From contig CALBZE010000066.1 of the NCBI GenBank assembly GCA_937889645.1, positions 1 to 53,728 of the forward strand: DNA of 53,728 nt, in the 5' to 3' direction. The DNA is from an uncultured bacterium (GTDB taxonomy: Bacteria; Gemmatimonadota; Gemmatimonadetes; Longimicrobiales; RSA9). A program made the translations under genes and the position numbers. How positions within the stretch are numbered: position 1 is the stretch's first letter; every line of letters starts with the position of its first letter. Below the pieces are notes generated by a model, which was given only the letters and a program-made list of their open reading frames with translations, made no database searches and was not told the origin of the DNA. Below are positions 9,560 to 17,529 of the stretch, one piece after another.

Positions 9560-9795
9560 AGTCCGCCGCGGCCGAAGGCCGCCCACGCCTGCCGCGGAGC
9601 GGCGCCCCCGCGCCGAAGGCGCCACCCGCCGCGCAAGCGGCCCGTTGCCGCCGCGAAGCGGCTATCCCGCGCCGAAGGCGCCCCCCGCGGCCGAAGGCCG
9701 CCGTCCCCCGCCGGCGAGCGCAGCGAGCCGGCCGACTCCCGCCGCCGCAGGCGGCCGCCCCCCGCCGCGCGCAGCGCGGCCGTCCCCAGCGAAGC
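9560..9795. repeat. Mosaic of consecutive GC-rich mini-palindromes
   Basis: About ten short perfect inverted repeats follow each other with 5-12 bp C-rich spacers. Examples are GCGGCC-GAA-GGCCGC (9568-9582), GCGCC-GAA-GGCGC, GCCGC-GCAA-GCGGC, GCCGC-GAA-GCGGC, a longer GCCGGC pair with an 11-nt loop, GCCGCC-GCA-GGCGGC and GCCGCGC-GCA-GCGCGGC. Stems differ from unit to unit, while loops are mostly GAA, GCA or GCAA. It fills the space between the PIG-L gene and the solute-binding-protein gene. A similar mosaic lies at 38,100-38,340. Every unit is palindromic, so it gives no strand information. Confidence 0.8.
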
Positions 9796-9827
9796 CCCTC
9801 TCGCGGGCGCTACCGGCAGAACCTCTC

Positions 9828-12494
9828 TCATCTCTTCTCCCCCAGCGCCAACAGATTCGCGAACAACCGATACGCCCCCGGCACCCCTTCCGGGAGCTGC
9901 CGGAAGAACGCGAGCCCGGTGTACACGTAGGTCCCCTTCCCGTGCTTCGCGACCAGCACCGCGCCCCGCAGCGGATCCTCGCCCGGATCGCTCATCTCGA
10001 GGACCGGCGTGTACCGCTCGTCCCAGGTACGCGGGAAGTAAAGCCCGCGTTCCTGCACCCACCCCTCGAAGTCGGCGGGCCCGATCCGGTTCGGGTACGA
10101 CACGATCGGATGCGACGGATCGAGGATGCGCACCGGCGCGGTCTCGTCCGTCACGCGGTCGTGCGGCCGGGCGATCCGGAGCGGGTACGGCGCGAAGCCG
10201 CCCTGCGAGAAGGTGTACTGGTTGTACTGCACGATCAGCGTGCCGCCCGCCTCGACCCACTCGAGCAGGCGGGCGTTGTGGGTGCGGATCTCCGGCCGGT
10301 GCTCGTACGCCCGAATGCCGGTCACCAGCACGTCGTAGCGCGAGAGGTCGGCGACGGCCAGGTCGGCCGGGTCGATCACGTCGAGCGTCACGCCGAGCTG
10401 TCGGATCGCGGCCGCCACGTCGTCGCCCGCGCCGGTGATGTAGCCGACGCGGAGCCCCTGCGGCACGCGCACCTCGAACGCCTGTACCTTCGCCGCGGCG
10501 TCGCGGTAGCGCGCGTGCGGGCGGATGTGCGGATAGTCGATCTCCTCGTACCCTCGCGTATAGCGTCGACCGTCCTCACCATCGAAGACCGCGGCGACGC
10601 GGTGCTCGCCCGCCTCCACGTTCGCCGGCGGCGTCACGACGAACTCGAACTGCCGGCTCTCGCCCGCCGCCCGGAGACGTACCGGGACCGACGCCGGCTC
10701 CGCGCGCCACCCGGCGGGCAGCTCGAGGCGCAGCGTCCCGGCGATCCCCTGCGGCGACTCGGCCGTGATGCGGACGCGGAACGCGAGTCCGGGCGCCGCA
10801 CCGGACGACGCGGAGCGGCCCGTCGAACCGGCCGCCTTCGCCGCGACATCGCCGCCCAGCGGCACGACCGCGACGCCGGGGTCCATCTCGACCGTGGCCG
10901 CCGGGACCACGCGGACCGGACGACGGCTCTCGCCCTCGTTGCGCCGCACGAGGCGGTACGTCGCCTCTTCCTCGATCGGGATCTGGACGCCCTCGACCGC
11001 GACCAGCGCGCGCGCCCGGACCTCGGCGGGTTGGAAGGGCAGCCCGCGCAACGCATAGTCGTCGGGCCAACGGTACAGGTCGCCATCCCTCGGCACGCGC
11101 AGGTGATACGGCTCGGTGGGCGGCGCGTCGGCGGGCACGGTCACCCGGAACCGGCGCCGCACGAGCTGTCCGGGCGGCAGCGGCTCGCCGGGGAGCTCGT
11201 CGGCCGGCGTCGCCTTCCAGCCTGCGGGGAGCACGGGCTCGAGCGCCCGGACCGCGACCGGCCGCCCGCCGCCGTTCCAGACGATCAGCTCGAGGTCGAA
11301 CTCGCCGCCCGGGACCAGCCGCTCCGAGTCGGAGATCGCGTCGACGACGATACCCGCCGCGAGCCGCAGCGCCTCGTGCGCGTCGGCCCGCTCCGCCGCG
11401 ATGTGGAACCGGAGCGCGTCCACCGCCCCGGCGTTCGCGCCGCTCGCCGTGCCCAGCGAACGCTCGGCCCGGTCGAGCAGCTCGACGGCGCGCACGAGAT
11501 CCGGGACGAGCGCGCCCGCGTCGAGCGGGTTGTACGCCGCGCGGACGCGGCGCGTCACGTCGTCGTACGCCTCGAGCGCCTCGATCGCGCCGCGGGCGCC
11601 GATGCGACGCGCCCGCTGGGCGAGCGTCGTGTCGACCCCGGTGAAGATCGACTCGCCGGCCACACCGTCGCCGTCGACACGCTGGAGCACGACCGACGCC
11701 GGCCCGGGCTCCAGCGCGCGCCCCATGTCCTGCGAGCGATGCCGCCCCCGGCTCTCGAGCGCGATCTGGTGGTACGACCGGCCGAAGAGCGGGTCGAAGA
11801 CGCCGGTCTGGAGCCGCGTCGCCGACTCGGGCGCGCCGCCGCCCCAGCGCGAGAGGTAGAGCTTGGCCGGCCGGTGGGGCGGGAGCCCCGCCGCCGTCAA
11901 CTCGGGGAACCGCGCCGGGTCGCCCGCGGCCTCGAACGCCTCGTGCGCCAGGATCCCCGCCGCCTGGTGCTGCCCGTGCCCGTCCCGCGGCGTGCCGGTG
12001 AAGACCGAGAGGACCACGTCCGGCCGGTAGCGGCGGATCACCGTGACCACGTCCTTCAGCACCGAGTCGCGTGGCCAGTGCTGGAACGCCTCTTCCGCGC
12101 TCTTCGAGAAGCCGTAGTCGTACGCGCGTGTGAAGAACTGCGTCGCGCCGTCGAGCCGCCGCGCCGCGAGCAGCTCCTCCGAACGGATCAGCCCGATCGA
12201 CTCCTGTAGCTCCGGGCCGATCCCGTTCTGCCCGCCATCGCCTCGCGTGACCGAGAGGTATGCGACGTCGGCGCCGCCGCCCAGCGCGAGCGTCGCCAGC
12301 ACCGACGTGTTCTCGTCGTCCGGGTGCGCCGCGATCATGAGGACCCGCTGGGTCGGGCCGAGGCGCCGGAGCGCGAGGCCGAGCGCCGTCGCCCCCGTAT
12401 ACTCGGTCTCCGGCTGCTGAGCCGCGGCGGGCGACGCCACGGCGAGGAGGGCCGCGACGAGCGGCCACGGACGTCTGCGTGCGATTCCGATCAT
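9828..12494 (-). CDS. PIG-L family deacetylase with C-terminal ThuA/GATase-like domain
   Basis: Exported 888-residue protein (signal peptide MIGIARRRPWPLVAALLAVA ending AAAQQ). The N-terminal 250 residues are a PIG-L/LmbE zinc deacetylase: metal-binding AAHPDDENT near 57, later DGHGQHQAAG supplying the second His cluster. The middle (about 380-640) is built of beta-sandwich segments like the NPCBM-associated/NEW3 type (VLPAGWKATPADELPGEPL, LELPAGWRAEPASV). The last 230 residues resemble the ThuA-like class I glutamine amidotransferase fold: VGYITGAGDDVAAAIRQLGV, DVLVTGIRAYE, GGTLIVQYN. Substrates of such secreted three-domain proteins are unknown; N-acetylated glycans or thiol conjugates are the usual PIG-L substrates. 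The ATG at 12494 is chosen for the signal peptide. It may be the first gene of the minus-strand group. Confidence 0.88.
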   Translation of the reverse strand: MIGIARRRPWPLVAALLAVASPAAAQQPETEYTGATALGLALRRLGPTQRVLMIAAHPDDENTSVLATLALGGGADVAYLSVTRGDGGQNGIGPELQESIGLIRSEELLAARRLDGATQFFTRAYDYGFSKSAEEAFQHWPRDSVLKDVVTVIRRYRPDVVLSVFTGTPRDGHGQHQAAGILAHEAFEAAGDPARFPELTAAGLPPHRPAKLYLSRWGGGAPESATRLQTGVFDPLFGRSYHQIALESRGRHRSQDMGRALEPGPASVVLQRVDGDGVAGESIFTGVDTTLAQRARRIGARGAIEALEAYDDVTRRVRAAYNPLDAGALVPDLVRAVELLDRAERSLGTASGANAGAVDALRFHIAAERADAHEALRLAAGIVVDAISDSERLVPGGEFDLELIVWNGGGRPVAVRALEPVLPAGWKATPADELPGEPLPPGQLVRRRFRVTVPADAPPTEPYHLRVPRDGDLYRWPDDYALRGLPFQPAEVRARALVAVEGVQIPIEEEATYRLVRRNEGESRRPVRVVPAATVEMDPGVAVVPLGGDVAAKAAGSTGRSASSGAAPGLAFRVRITAESPQGIAGTLRLELPAGWRAEPASVPVRLRAAGESRQFEFVVTPPANVEAGEHRVAAVFDGEDGRRYTRGYEEIDYPHIRPHARYRDAAAKVQAFEVRVPQGLRVGYITGAGDDVAAAIRQLGVTLDVIDPADLAVADLSRYDVLVTGIRAYEHRPEIRTHNARLLEWVEAGGTLIVQYNQYTFSQGGFAPYPLRIARPHDRVTDETAPVRILDPSHPIVSYPNRIGPADFEGWVQERGLYFPRTWDERYTPVLEMSDPGEDPLRGAVLVAKHGKGTYVYTGLAFFRQLPEGVPGAYRLFANLLALGEKR

Positions 12495-12829
12495 GGGCTG
12501 GAAGGTACGCGGAAGTGAGTCGAGCGCAAGGTAATGCGCGGTCCGCCCGGCGGGGCGCCGCGCCCTGCGATCGAACGCGCGCCGGGGCGCCGAGGTTCCC
12601 GACCGGCGGCCGGCGGCACCCGGCCGGAGGTCCGCGGCGCCCGGCCGGAGGTCCTCGGCTCTCGGCCGGAGGTCCTCCGCACCCGGCCGGCCGAACCCGA
12701 CCGTCGTGCGGCACCACACGGCCGTCCGCATCGCTTTAGCACGATCGGTGCAGTACCTTGGCCCGTGAACGACGCGACGGCGGCCCGAAACGGTCCGCCG
12801 TGCACTCGACCCACGAAGAGGAGCGGGCC
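12495..12829. other. Divergent intergenic region between PIG-L and FKBP genes
   Basis: This 335-bp region holds the heptamer array at 12,594-12,698 and otherwise shows no gene. Promoters for both flanking genes must lie here, but no hexamer pair with good spacing stands out. Confidence 0.5.
12594..12698. repeat. GG-phased heptamer array (15 units)
   Basis: The stretch divides without remainder into 7-nt units, 11 of 15 of which begin with GG. Three consecutive 21-nt super-units (12,622-12,642; 12,643-12,663; 12,664-12,684) each begin GGCCGGA GGTCC. The remaining units are GGCACCC, GGCCGGC or similar. It sits between divergently transcribed genes, about 130 bp before the FKBP start. Confidence 0.75.
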
Positions 12830-13261
12830 ATGGGCCGTCAGGCGAAGCCGGGCGATACCGTCACCGTGCATTACACCGGAAGGCTCGAGGACGGGACGGT
12901 GTTCGACAGTTCCCGGAACGGCGAGCCGGTCGAGTTCGAGATCGGCGCCGGCGTGGTGATCGGCGGATTCGAGAACGCGGTCACCGGGATGGAGGTGGGC
13001 CAGGAGCGCGAGGTACGCATCGCGCCCGAGGACGCGTACGGCGTACGTCGCGAGGAGCTCGAGATCGACGTCCCCCGGGACCAGTTCCCTGAGGGCATCG
13101 AGCCCGAGGTCGGTCAGATGCTCGCCATCGAGATCGCACCCGGGCAACAGGCGCTCGCGCGGATCGCGGACGTCGACAACGCGACGGTCACCCTCGACCT
13201 GAACCACCCGCTCGCGGGGCAGACGCTCATCTTCGACATCGAGCTGGTCGGGATCCGGTAG
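12830..13261 (+). CDS. FKBP-type peptidyl-prolyl isomerase, SlyD-like
   Basis: A 143-residue cytosolic prolyl isomerase/chaperone of the SlyD class. The FKBP half has VTVHYTGRLEDGTVFDSS near 12-29 and GFENAVTGMEVGQEREV near 52-68. The insert-in-flap domain follows (AYGVRREELEIDVPRDQF to about 125), and the FKBP fold is completed by NHPLAGQTLIFDIELVGIR. The His/Cys-rich nickel tail of E. coli SlyD is missing. ATG 12830 is preceded by GAAGAGGAGCGGG, a good ribosome binding site. The next small gene starts 3 bp after the stop. Confidence 0.93.
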   Translation: MGRQAKPGDTVTVHYTGRLEDGTVFDSSRNGEPVEFEIGAGVVIGGFENAVTGMEVGQEREVRIAPEDAYGVRREELEIDVPRDQFPEGIEPEVGQMLAIEIAPGQQALARIADVDNATVTLDLNHPLAGQTLIFDIELVGIR

Positions 13262-13264
13262 GCC

Positions 13265-13504
13265 GTGGCCAAGGGGATCGAGTACAGTTGCGAGGACGGG
13301 GCGTGCACCTGGCGCTGGAACGCGAACGACTACCCCGTCGGTGAGCTGACCGTGCGCGTACGCCACCCCAACGGCGACGTGGAGCTGCGCACCGTGCCCA
13401 ACACCGGGCGGCTCGTCCTCCCCGACGATTTGCTGGTCGAAGAGATCGTATCGACGGGGCGAGGCGGCAGGACGCGCGAGAACCGCTGGCGCGGCGCAGG
13501 GTGA
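13265..13504 (+). CDS. Hypothetical 79-residue protein coupled to the FKBP gene
   Basis: A GTG start 3 bp after the FKBP stop opens a 79-codon frame with MAKGIEYSCEDGACTWRWNA near the N-terminus, a possible zinc-binding or redox Cys pair, and a short beta-rich middle (VGELTVRVRHPNGDVELRTV). The C-terminus is Arg/Gly-rich. Its codon use matches neighbours and the spacing implies co-translation with the isomerase. I do not recognise a family. A convergent gene starts about 100 bp beyond its end. Confidence 0.55.
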   Translation: MAKGIEYSCEDGACTWRWNANDYPVGELTVRVRHPNGDVELRTVPNTGRLVLPDDLLVEEIVSTGRGGRTRENRWRGAG

Positions 13505-13603
13505 TCGGCGGCCTCGGCACAGATTGATCCGGGGCTGCAGAGCCGCGCGATTCGCGGCCACGGCGCCATCCGGGGGATCCGACCTCCCGGCTGGCTCGAC
13601 GCG

Positions 13604-14587
13604 CTATGGATGGCGAGCCGGGACCTGAGCGTCCTGTATCGCCCGCCTCGCGATCCCGGACCGCTCGCGCTCCTTCCGCGTTGGGCGCTTCCCGCCCCCG
13701 ATGCCCCCAACGCTCGCGGAGCCTCGCGCGCCTTCCTCGTCCGCCCGCTGCTTACGCGAGGCCGAGATCAGCCGCTCCTCGGAGCGCTCGACCCGGAGCG
13801 CGAACGACATGAGTTCGCCCATCCGGGTCTCCAGCTCCCGCACGAGCGCGTCGACCTTCGCGGTCTGCATCTCTGCGCGGTGCAACGCCGCCACCAGGCG
13901 CGCGTTCTGATCTTCCAGCTCGCGAATGGTCAGCGCGGCGCGCGTCGCCAGCATGTCGACCCGGCCGAGCCGCTCCAGCGTACGCTCCAGCGCCGCCTCC
14001 TTCCGCGCGAGTTCCGCCGCCAGGCGCTTCATGCGCTCCGGCAGCGCCGTCGCGTCGCCCACCTCACCTCCCGCCCCACCGTGGGCCGCGCGCTCGGATC
14101 CGGCTACGTGCTCGAGATCTGCAGCCGACTTCGGCGCCCGAAGCTCCGCGAGCAGTTCCCGGATCGCATCGCGGTTCTCGAGAAACTCGTCGACCACCAC
14201 ACGCATGTCCGCCAGGCGACGCTCGAGGCCCTGGATCTCCTGGATGTACTCGAACTGCCGCGCCGTGGCCGATTCCACGCGGTAAAGGGCGGATTCGACG
14301 ATCCGCACCCGCTCGATCTGCCCGTCGACCTGCAAGACCTCTTCGTCGAGGCGCGTGACCCTGGCCGCGAGGTCGTCGATCAGGGTGGCCAGGTCGGACA
14401 GGTCCCGCTCCCTCGCTTCGAGGGCGTGCAACCTGGACCATGCGTCGCCCAACCAGGCGTGCAGGGCGGCCACCTCCTCCCTCAGGGACGCGACCGCCTC
14501 CCACCCGGGCTCGAGGGCCTGGGCACCCCGACGAATCGGAGCGCGGATCCCCAATCGACGCAGCCACGCACTCAACGCCTTTTTCAT
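13604..14587 (-). CDS. Long coiled-coil protein
   Basis: A 327-residue protein made mostly of charged heptad helix. After a basic N-terminus MKKALSAWLRRLGIRAPIRR, heptads with Leu/Val/Ala at a/d positions run through about residues 40-285, with breaks near 165-185 (Gly-rich HGGAGGEVGDA). The C-terminus is basic and disordered. No enzymatic motif or signal peptide is seen. ATG 14587 follows GAGGAGTCCGA, a good ribosome binding site. It is divergent from the nucleotidyltransferase/B2 fusion gene across 246 bp. Similar coiled-coil proteins often accompany glycan-assembly genes, but nothing here proves that role. Confidence 0.75.
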   Translation of the reverse strand: MKKALSAWLRRLGIRAPIRRGAQALEPGWEAVASLREEVAALHAWLGDAWSRLHALEARERDLSDLATLIDDLAARVTRLDEEVLQVDGQIERVRIVESALYRVESATARQFEYIQEIQGLERRLADMRVVVDEFLENRDAIRELLAELRAPKSAADLEHVAGSERAAHGGAGGEVGDATALPERMKRLAAELARKEAALERTLERLGRVDMLATRAALTIRELEDQNARLVAALHRAEMQTAKVDALVRELETRMGELMSFALRVERSEERLISASRKQRADEEGARGSASVGGIGGGKRPTRKERERSGIARRAIQDAQVPARHP

Positions 14588-14672
14588 TCGGACTCCTCGG
14601 ATTTCGCGTGTTGGGTGCGACGGTCCCGCGCTGTGATCGGGATCGTGTGGGCACAACGATAACGTTGACCAG

Positions 14673-14709
14673 TTCCCTGGCTCTTCCTATCCCCGGCAGA
14701 GCCAGGGAA
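14673..14709. promoter_or_regulatory. 12-bp perfect inverted repeat in divergent intergenic region
   Basis: TTCCCTGGCTCT (14673-14684) and AGAGCCAGGGAA (14698-14709) flank a 13-nt loop. Both neighbouring genes are transcribed away from it, so it is unlikely to be a terminator of a known gene. It could be an operator shared by both promoters or a leader hairpin. Confidence 0.5.
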
Positions 14710-14833
14710 TCGCGCGTCGAGGCGGCACGGGCCGGAACCCGTTGCAAAACAACGGCGGTTCGGCGACCTTCGTTAGAGTGCCGGCGATCGGGGCCGGCGC
14801 CCGGAGATCGCGCAGAGAGCTAGCGGAGCCGTA

Positions 14834-16210
14834 ATGGAAACCTGGGTAGGCACGACGGAGACGAACCGGGCGCGCGACGCACTCGAGATCGTCGCGTCGA
14901 TCGAAGACTTCCTCGCGGGCCGCGGCGACCCGCCTCCCGAGGCCGTGATCCGTGCGGCACACCTCGAGGGATACGCCTACGTCGCGCTCCCGCCCGACCA
15001 TCCGATGCGCCCCCGCTTCCGCGCGGACTACCTCGGCGCCCTCGTCCGCCACGAGGCAATGAAGCGCGAGCTCGCACCGCTCTTCGGTGCCTGGAACGAA
15101 GCCGGCATCGTCCCCCTTCTCGTGAAGGGGTTCCACATGGCGGAGTTCGTCTACCCGGCGCCGGGGATGCGCTTCCACGGAGACGTGGACGTGGTCGTGG
15201 ACCCGCGGCAAATTCGCCGGGCCGCGGGGATCGCAGGAGAGCTCGGGTGGAACGGAATACCGGACCCGTTCGATCCGCCCAGCCCGTTTCGCCACGCCGC
15301 GTACATCCTACTGCGCACCGACGGCCACACGCGCGTGGACCTACAGCGCTACGTCATCCACCGCGCGCTCCCGCTGGTGCGGCGCCAGGTGCGAGTGACG
15401 CGCGCGGTGCAGGCGCGCGCGAGAGAGATCGAATGGCAGGGCATCCGGGTCCGTATCCCGGACCCGCTCGACGCTGCGGCGGCCTGCCTGCTCCTTCACC
15501 GGGCGTGGGGAGGCGAGCGCTGGGCGCTGAAGGTGCACGACTTCCTGGACCTGCGCTTTCTCATCGAACGGGAAGGCGTGACTCGGCAAGCCCTCGAGGC
15601 CAGGGCTGCCGAGTTCGGCGGGCGACGCTCGATCGCATACATGCTGGAACGCTGTGATCCCTGGCGCGGAAGGTTCTCCCCGGGTCCTTTGCCGAAAGCG
15701 CTCTCCAGGACGCTCGACCTCCGAACCCTGACCGAGCACGCCCCGTACGGGGTCGAGAAGACCGTCTACCGCTTGGCCCGTACGCCCAGCCTCATCCTGC
15801 AGATGTGCCGGGTACTGCCGCTCGTCATTCGCGCCCGCAACGCTGCGAAACGCGAGCCCGACTTGCACCGCTTGCTCGGTCGATTCACGCCCCCGCGCGA
15901 CGGCTCGGCTCCGCCGCCGCGTCGCGTCCCGTCCAGCGAGCGCAACGCGATCGCACGTGGGATCAAGTGGGCGTCGCGCGTGGTCCCGACCCACGGCGTC
16001 GGCCGGTGCGTGATCCGGTCGCTCGCGCACTATCATGCGCTGCGCGCCCGGGGGATGGAGGTCGATTTCGTGAGCGGGGTGAAACGGGAAGGCGACCGGA
16101 TCGTCGGGCACGCTTGGGTCGAGTTCGATGGCAGGGTCCTTCCGGAGTATCACGAACCCGACAACCGCAACATCTACACGGAGAACTTCCGCTACCCGCC
16201 GAGGATCTGA
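14834..16210 (+). CDS. Nucleotidyltransferase fused to lasso-peptide-type B2 (transglutaminase-fold) protease
   Basis: A 458-residue two-domain protein. Residues about 60-300 match the nucleotidyltransferase family PF14907 found near RiPP genes: VPLLVKGFHMAEFVYPAPGM followed by RFHGDVDVVV with the acidic metal residues. The last 90 residues match the B2 leader peptidase of lasso peptide clusters (transglutaminase-like core): Cys392 in GVGRCVIRSLAHYHALRARG, His426 in VGHAWVEFDG and Asp432, a complete Cys-His-Asp set. The two domains are usually separate proteins, so the fusion is notable. B2 cuts the leader from a precursor presented by the B1/PqqD protein encoded at 17,157. The gene overlaps the convergent kinase gene tail-to-tail by 19 bp. 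No upstream signal peptide. Confidence 0.82.
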   Translation: METWVGTTETNRARDALEIVASIEDFLAGRGDPPPEAVIRAAHLEGYAYVALPPDHPMRPRFRADYLGALVRHEAMKRELAPLFGAWNEAGIVPLLVKGFHMAEFVYPAPGMRFHGDVDVVVDPRQIRRAAGIAGELGWNGIPDPFDPPSPFRHAAYILLRTDGHTRVDLQRYVIHRALPLVRRQVRVTRAVQARAREIEWQGIRVRIPDPLDAAAACLLLHRAWGGERWALKVHDFLDLRFLIEREGVTRQALEARAAEFGGRRSIAYMLERCDPWRGRFSPGPLPKALSRTLDLRTLTEHAPYGVEKTVYRLARTPSLILQMCRVLPLVIRARNAAKREPDLHRLLGRFTPPRDGSAPPPRRVPSSERNAIARGIKWASRVVPTHGVGRCVIRSLAHYHALRARGMEVDFVSGVKREGDRIVGHAWVEFDGRVLPEYHEPDNRNIYTENFRYPPRI

Positions 16211-17154
16211 GGGGGAAGACCCACTTCGCTGTCGGGGCCGAGCCACAGCCGGTGGAACTCGAGCTCCCGCAGCAGCCGCGTGACGGATCCATTCACCATC
16301 GCACGCGCGTCGGCCGAGAGCGGCACACCCGTCGCCTCCCACAGCACGCGCACGGCCTCGCGGGGCGACAGCCGTTCCAGGCCGGTCGGGCGCACGGCGT
16401 CGCGCTGGAGGAGCACCACACGGGCAAGCCGCGCGCTGGGCACACGCGGGACACCCAGGGCCGCCCATTCGAGGAAGCGCTTCCCGTCCGTGTCGGTAGA
16501 CCATCGTGCGACCGCCAGTTCCGGCCCAAGGCGCGCGAGGCCGTCCGACCACAGCCGAAGCCCGCGGTCCCAGCCGTACAGCATCCCGGTCCCGGGATCG
16601 AGCCACGACAGGTCCTCGGCCAGAGGACTCCAGCCGCGGCCGAGGAGCCGGACGAGCGTCGTCGTCTTCCCGGTCCCGCTCGGCGCCGCGAGCGCCGTCG
16701 CGACGCCGTCCCGGACAACCACGGCCGCGTGGAGCGGGAGCAGACCCGACGCGCGTAGCGCTTCGCTCACCGCGACGTACAGCGCCGGGAAGACGTCGGT
16801 TCCGAAGCGGAACCGGATCCGCGCGCCGTCCCGGCTCAGCCGGAGATGAACCCACTCCTTGCCCCCGGTCCAGACCCATTCGTCTCCGCGCCGCGCCCAT
16901 GTCAGGTCGATGTCCTCCGGCAGGCGGACGAGCTCCGGCTCCCACCCGGCGTCCCGGCCGGGCACACCCAAACCCTCAGGCGCGGCACCGACACCGCCCG
17001 GGCCGGCTTCCTCTACCAGCTCGACCGCGTACGCGTGAGGCGGCGCCGCGTGCCCATCGCGCCGCCACTGCCGGTCGAGCCACGCGAGCACGGCGTTCGT
17101 TTCGATGCGGCAACGAAAAGGTCGCCCAAGAACGGCGAAGGCGGGCGAAGCCAC
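16192..17154 (-). CDS. HPr-kinase-like serine kinase of RiPP cluster type
   Basis: A 320-residue protein whose C-terminal half is an HPr kinase/phosphorylase-type P-loop domain: HAAVVVRDGVATALAAPSGT then GKTTTLVRLLGRGWSPLAED with Walker A near 175-185 and a following acidic SWLDPGTG. In RiPP clusters related kinases phosphorylate the C-terminal Ser of lasso peptides (paeninodin-type tailoring). The GTG start at 17154 lies 2 bp after the PqqD stop, indicating co-translation. The overlong frame upstream is out of phase with PqqD and has no ribosome binding site. The 3' end overlaps the convergent nucleotidyltransferase/B2 gene by 19 bp. It lacks the N-terminal HPr-binding domain of true HprK, so a role in carbon regulation is unlikely. 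Confidence 0.82.
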   Translation of the reverse strand: MASPAFAVLGRPFRCRIETNAVLAWLDRQWRRDGHAAPPHAYAVELVEEAGPGGVGAAPEGLGVPGRDAGWEPELVRLPEDIDLTWARRGDEWVWTGGKEWVHLRLSRDGARIRFRFGTDVFPALYVAVSEALRASGLLPLHAAVVVRDGVATALAAPSGTGKTTTLVRLLGRGWSPLAEDLSWLDPGTGMLYGWDRGLRLWSDGLARLGPELAVARWSTDTDGKRFLEWAALGVPRVPSARLARVVLLQRDAVRPTGLERLSPREAVRVLWEATGVPLSADARAMVNGSVTRLLRELEFHRLWLGPDSEVGLPPQILGG

Positions 17155-17156
17155 GG

Positions 17157-17450
17157 TCAGGCGGTGGGGACGAGCAACCCGGTGGCCACGAGATCCTCGA
17201 CGAGGGCGCGCGCATCGGCCGCGGCCTGCTCGGCGGTGATGTCGAACGCATCGACCAGCGCGCGGACCGCCGCGTCCAGCCCGCCGCCGAGCGCGCCCCA
17301 GATGCACCGGCCGGTCGCGTTCAGCGAGAACATCTCGCCCCGCGCCGGGTCGAGGAGGATCAACTCGTCGCCGAGGTCGGTGGCGACGATTCCGGGCGCC
17401 GGGGCGTAGGCGCGGCCCGGGTCCGGCGTGAATGCGGCAGCCGTATCCAT
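17157..17450 (-). CDS. PqqD-family RiPP recognition protein (lasso B1 type)
   Basis: A 97-residue PqqD-like protein, the recognition domain that binds leader peptides and presents them to maturation enzymes. Typical features are GIVATDLGDELILLDPARGE then MFSLNATGRCIWGALGGGLD and the winged-helix segment VRALVDAFDITAEQAAADAR. ATG 17450 is chosen over a longer frame because MDTAAAF precedes the conserved fold by the normal distance. An AT-rich TATA stretch (17,448-17,465) just upstream is the most likely -10 region, and the message would be leaderless or nearly so. It is the first gene of a minus-strand pair with the HprK-like kinase. Confidence 0.85.
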   Translation of the reverse strand: MDTAAAFTPDPGRAYAPAPGIVATDLGDELILLDPARGEMFSLNATGRCIWGALGGGLDAAVRALVDAFDITAEQAAADARALVEDLVATGLLVPTA

Positions 17451-17529
17451 ATATACGACTATAACGTACGGCGCCCGCCCCGCGCCAGGGCCCACCCGCG
17501 CCGCCGGCCTCGGCGCCCGGCGAGTCTGC

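Noticed and set aside
9560..9795. CRISPR array
   Set aside because: Units are palindromes of varying sequence without constant repeats and spacers; no cas genes are in the window.
9461..12209. Long plus-strand frame across the PIG-L gene and the palindrome mosaic
   Set aside because: It is antisense to the well-supported PIG-L gene, has no domain and reads through repeats.
12534..12959. 141-codon frame over the heptamer array and FKBP start
   Set aside because: It is out of frame with the FKBP gene, and its repetitive RPEV-type residues are only the result of the 21-nt repeat.
14588..14833. Small RiPP precursor gene near the nucleotidyltransferase/B2 gene
   Set aside because: No ATG-started frame with a leader-like and core-like sequence was found on either strand here or in 17,451-17,530; alternative starts were not convincing.
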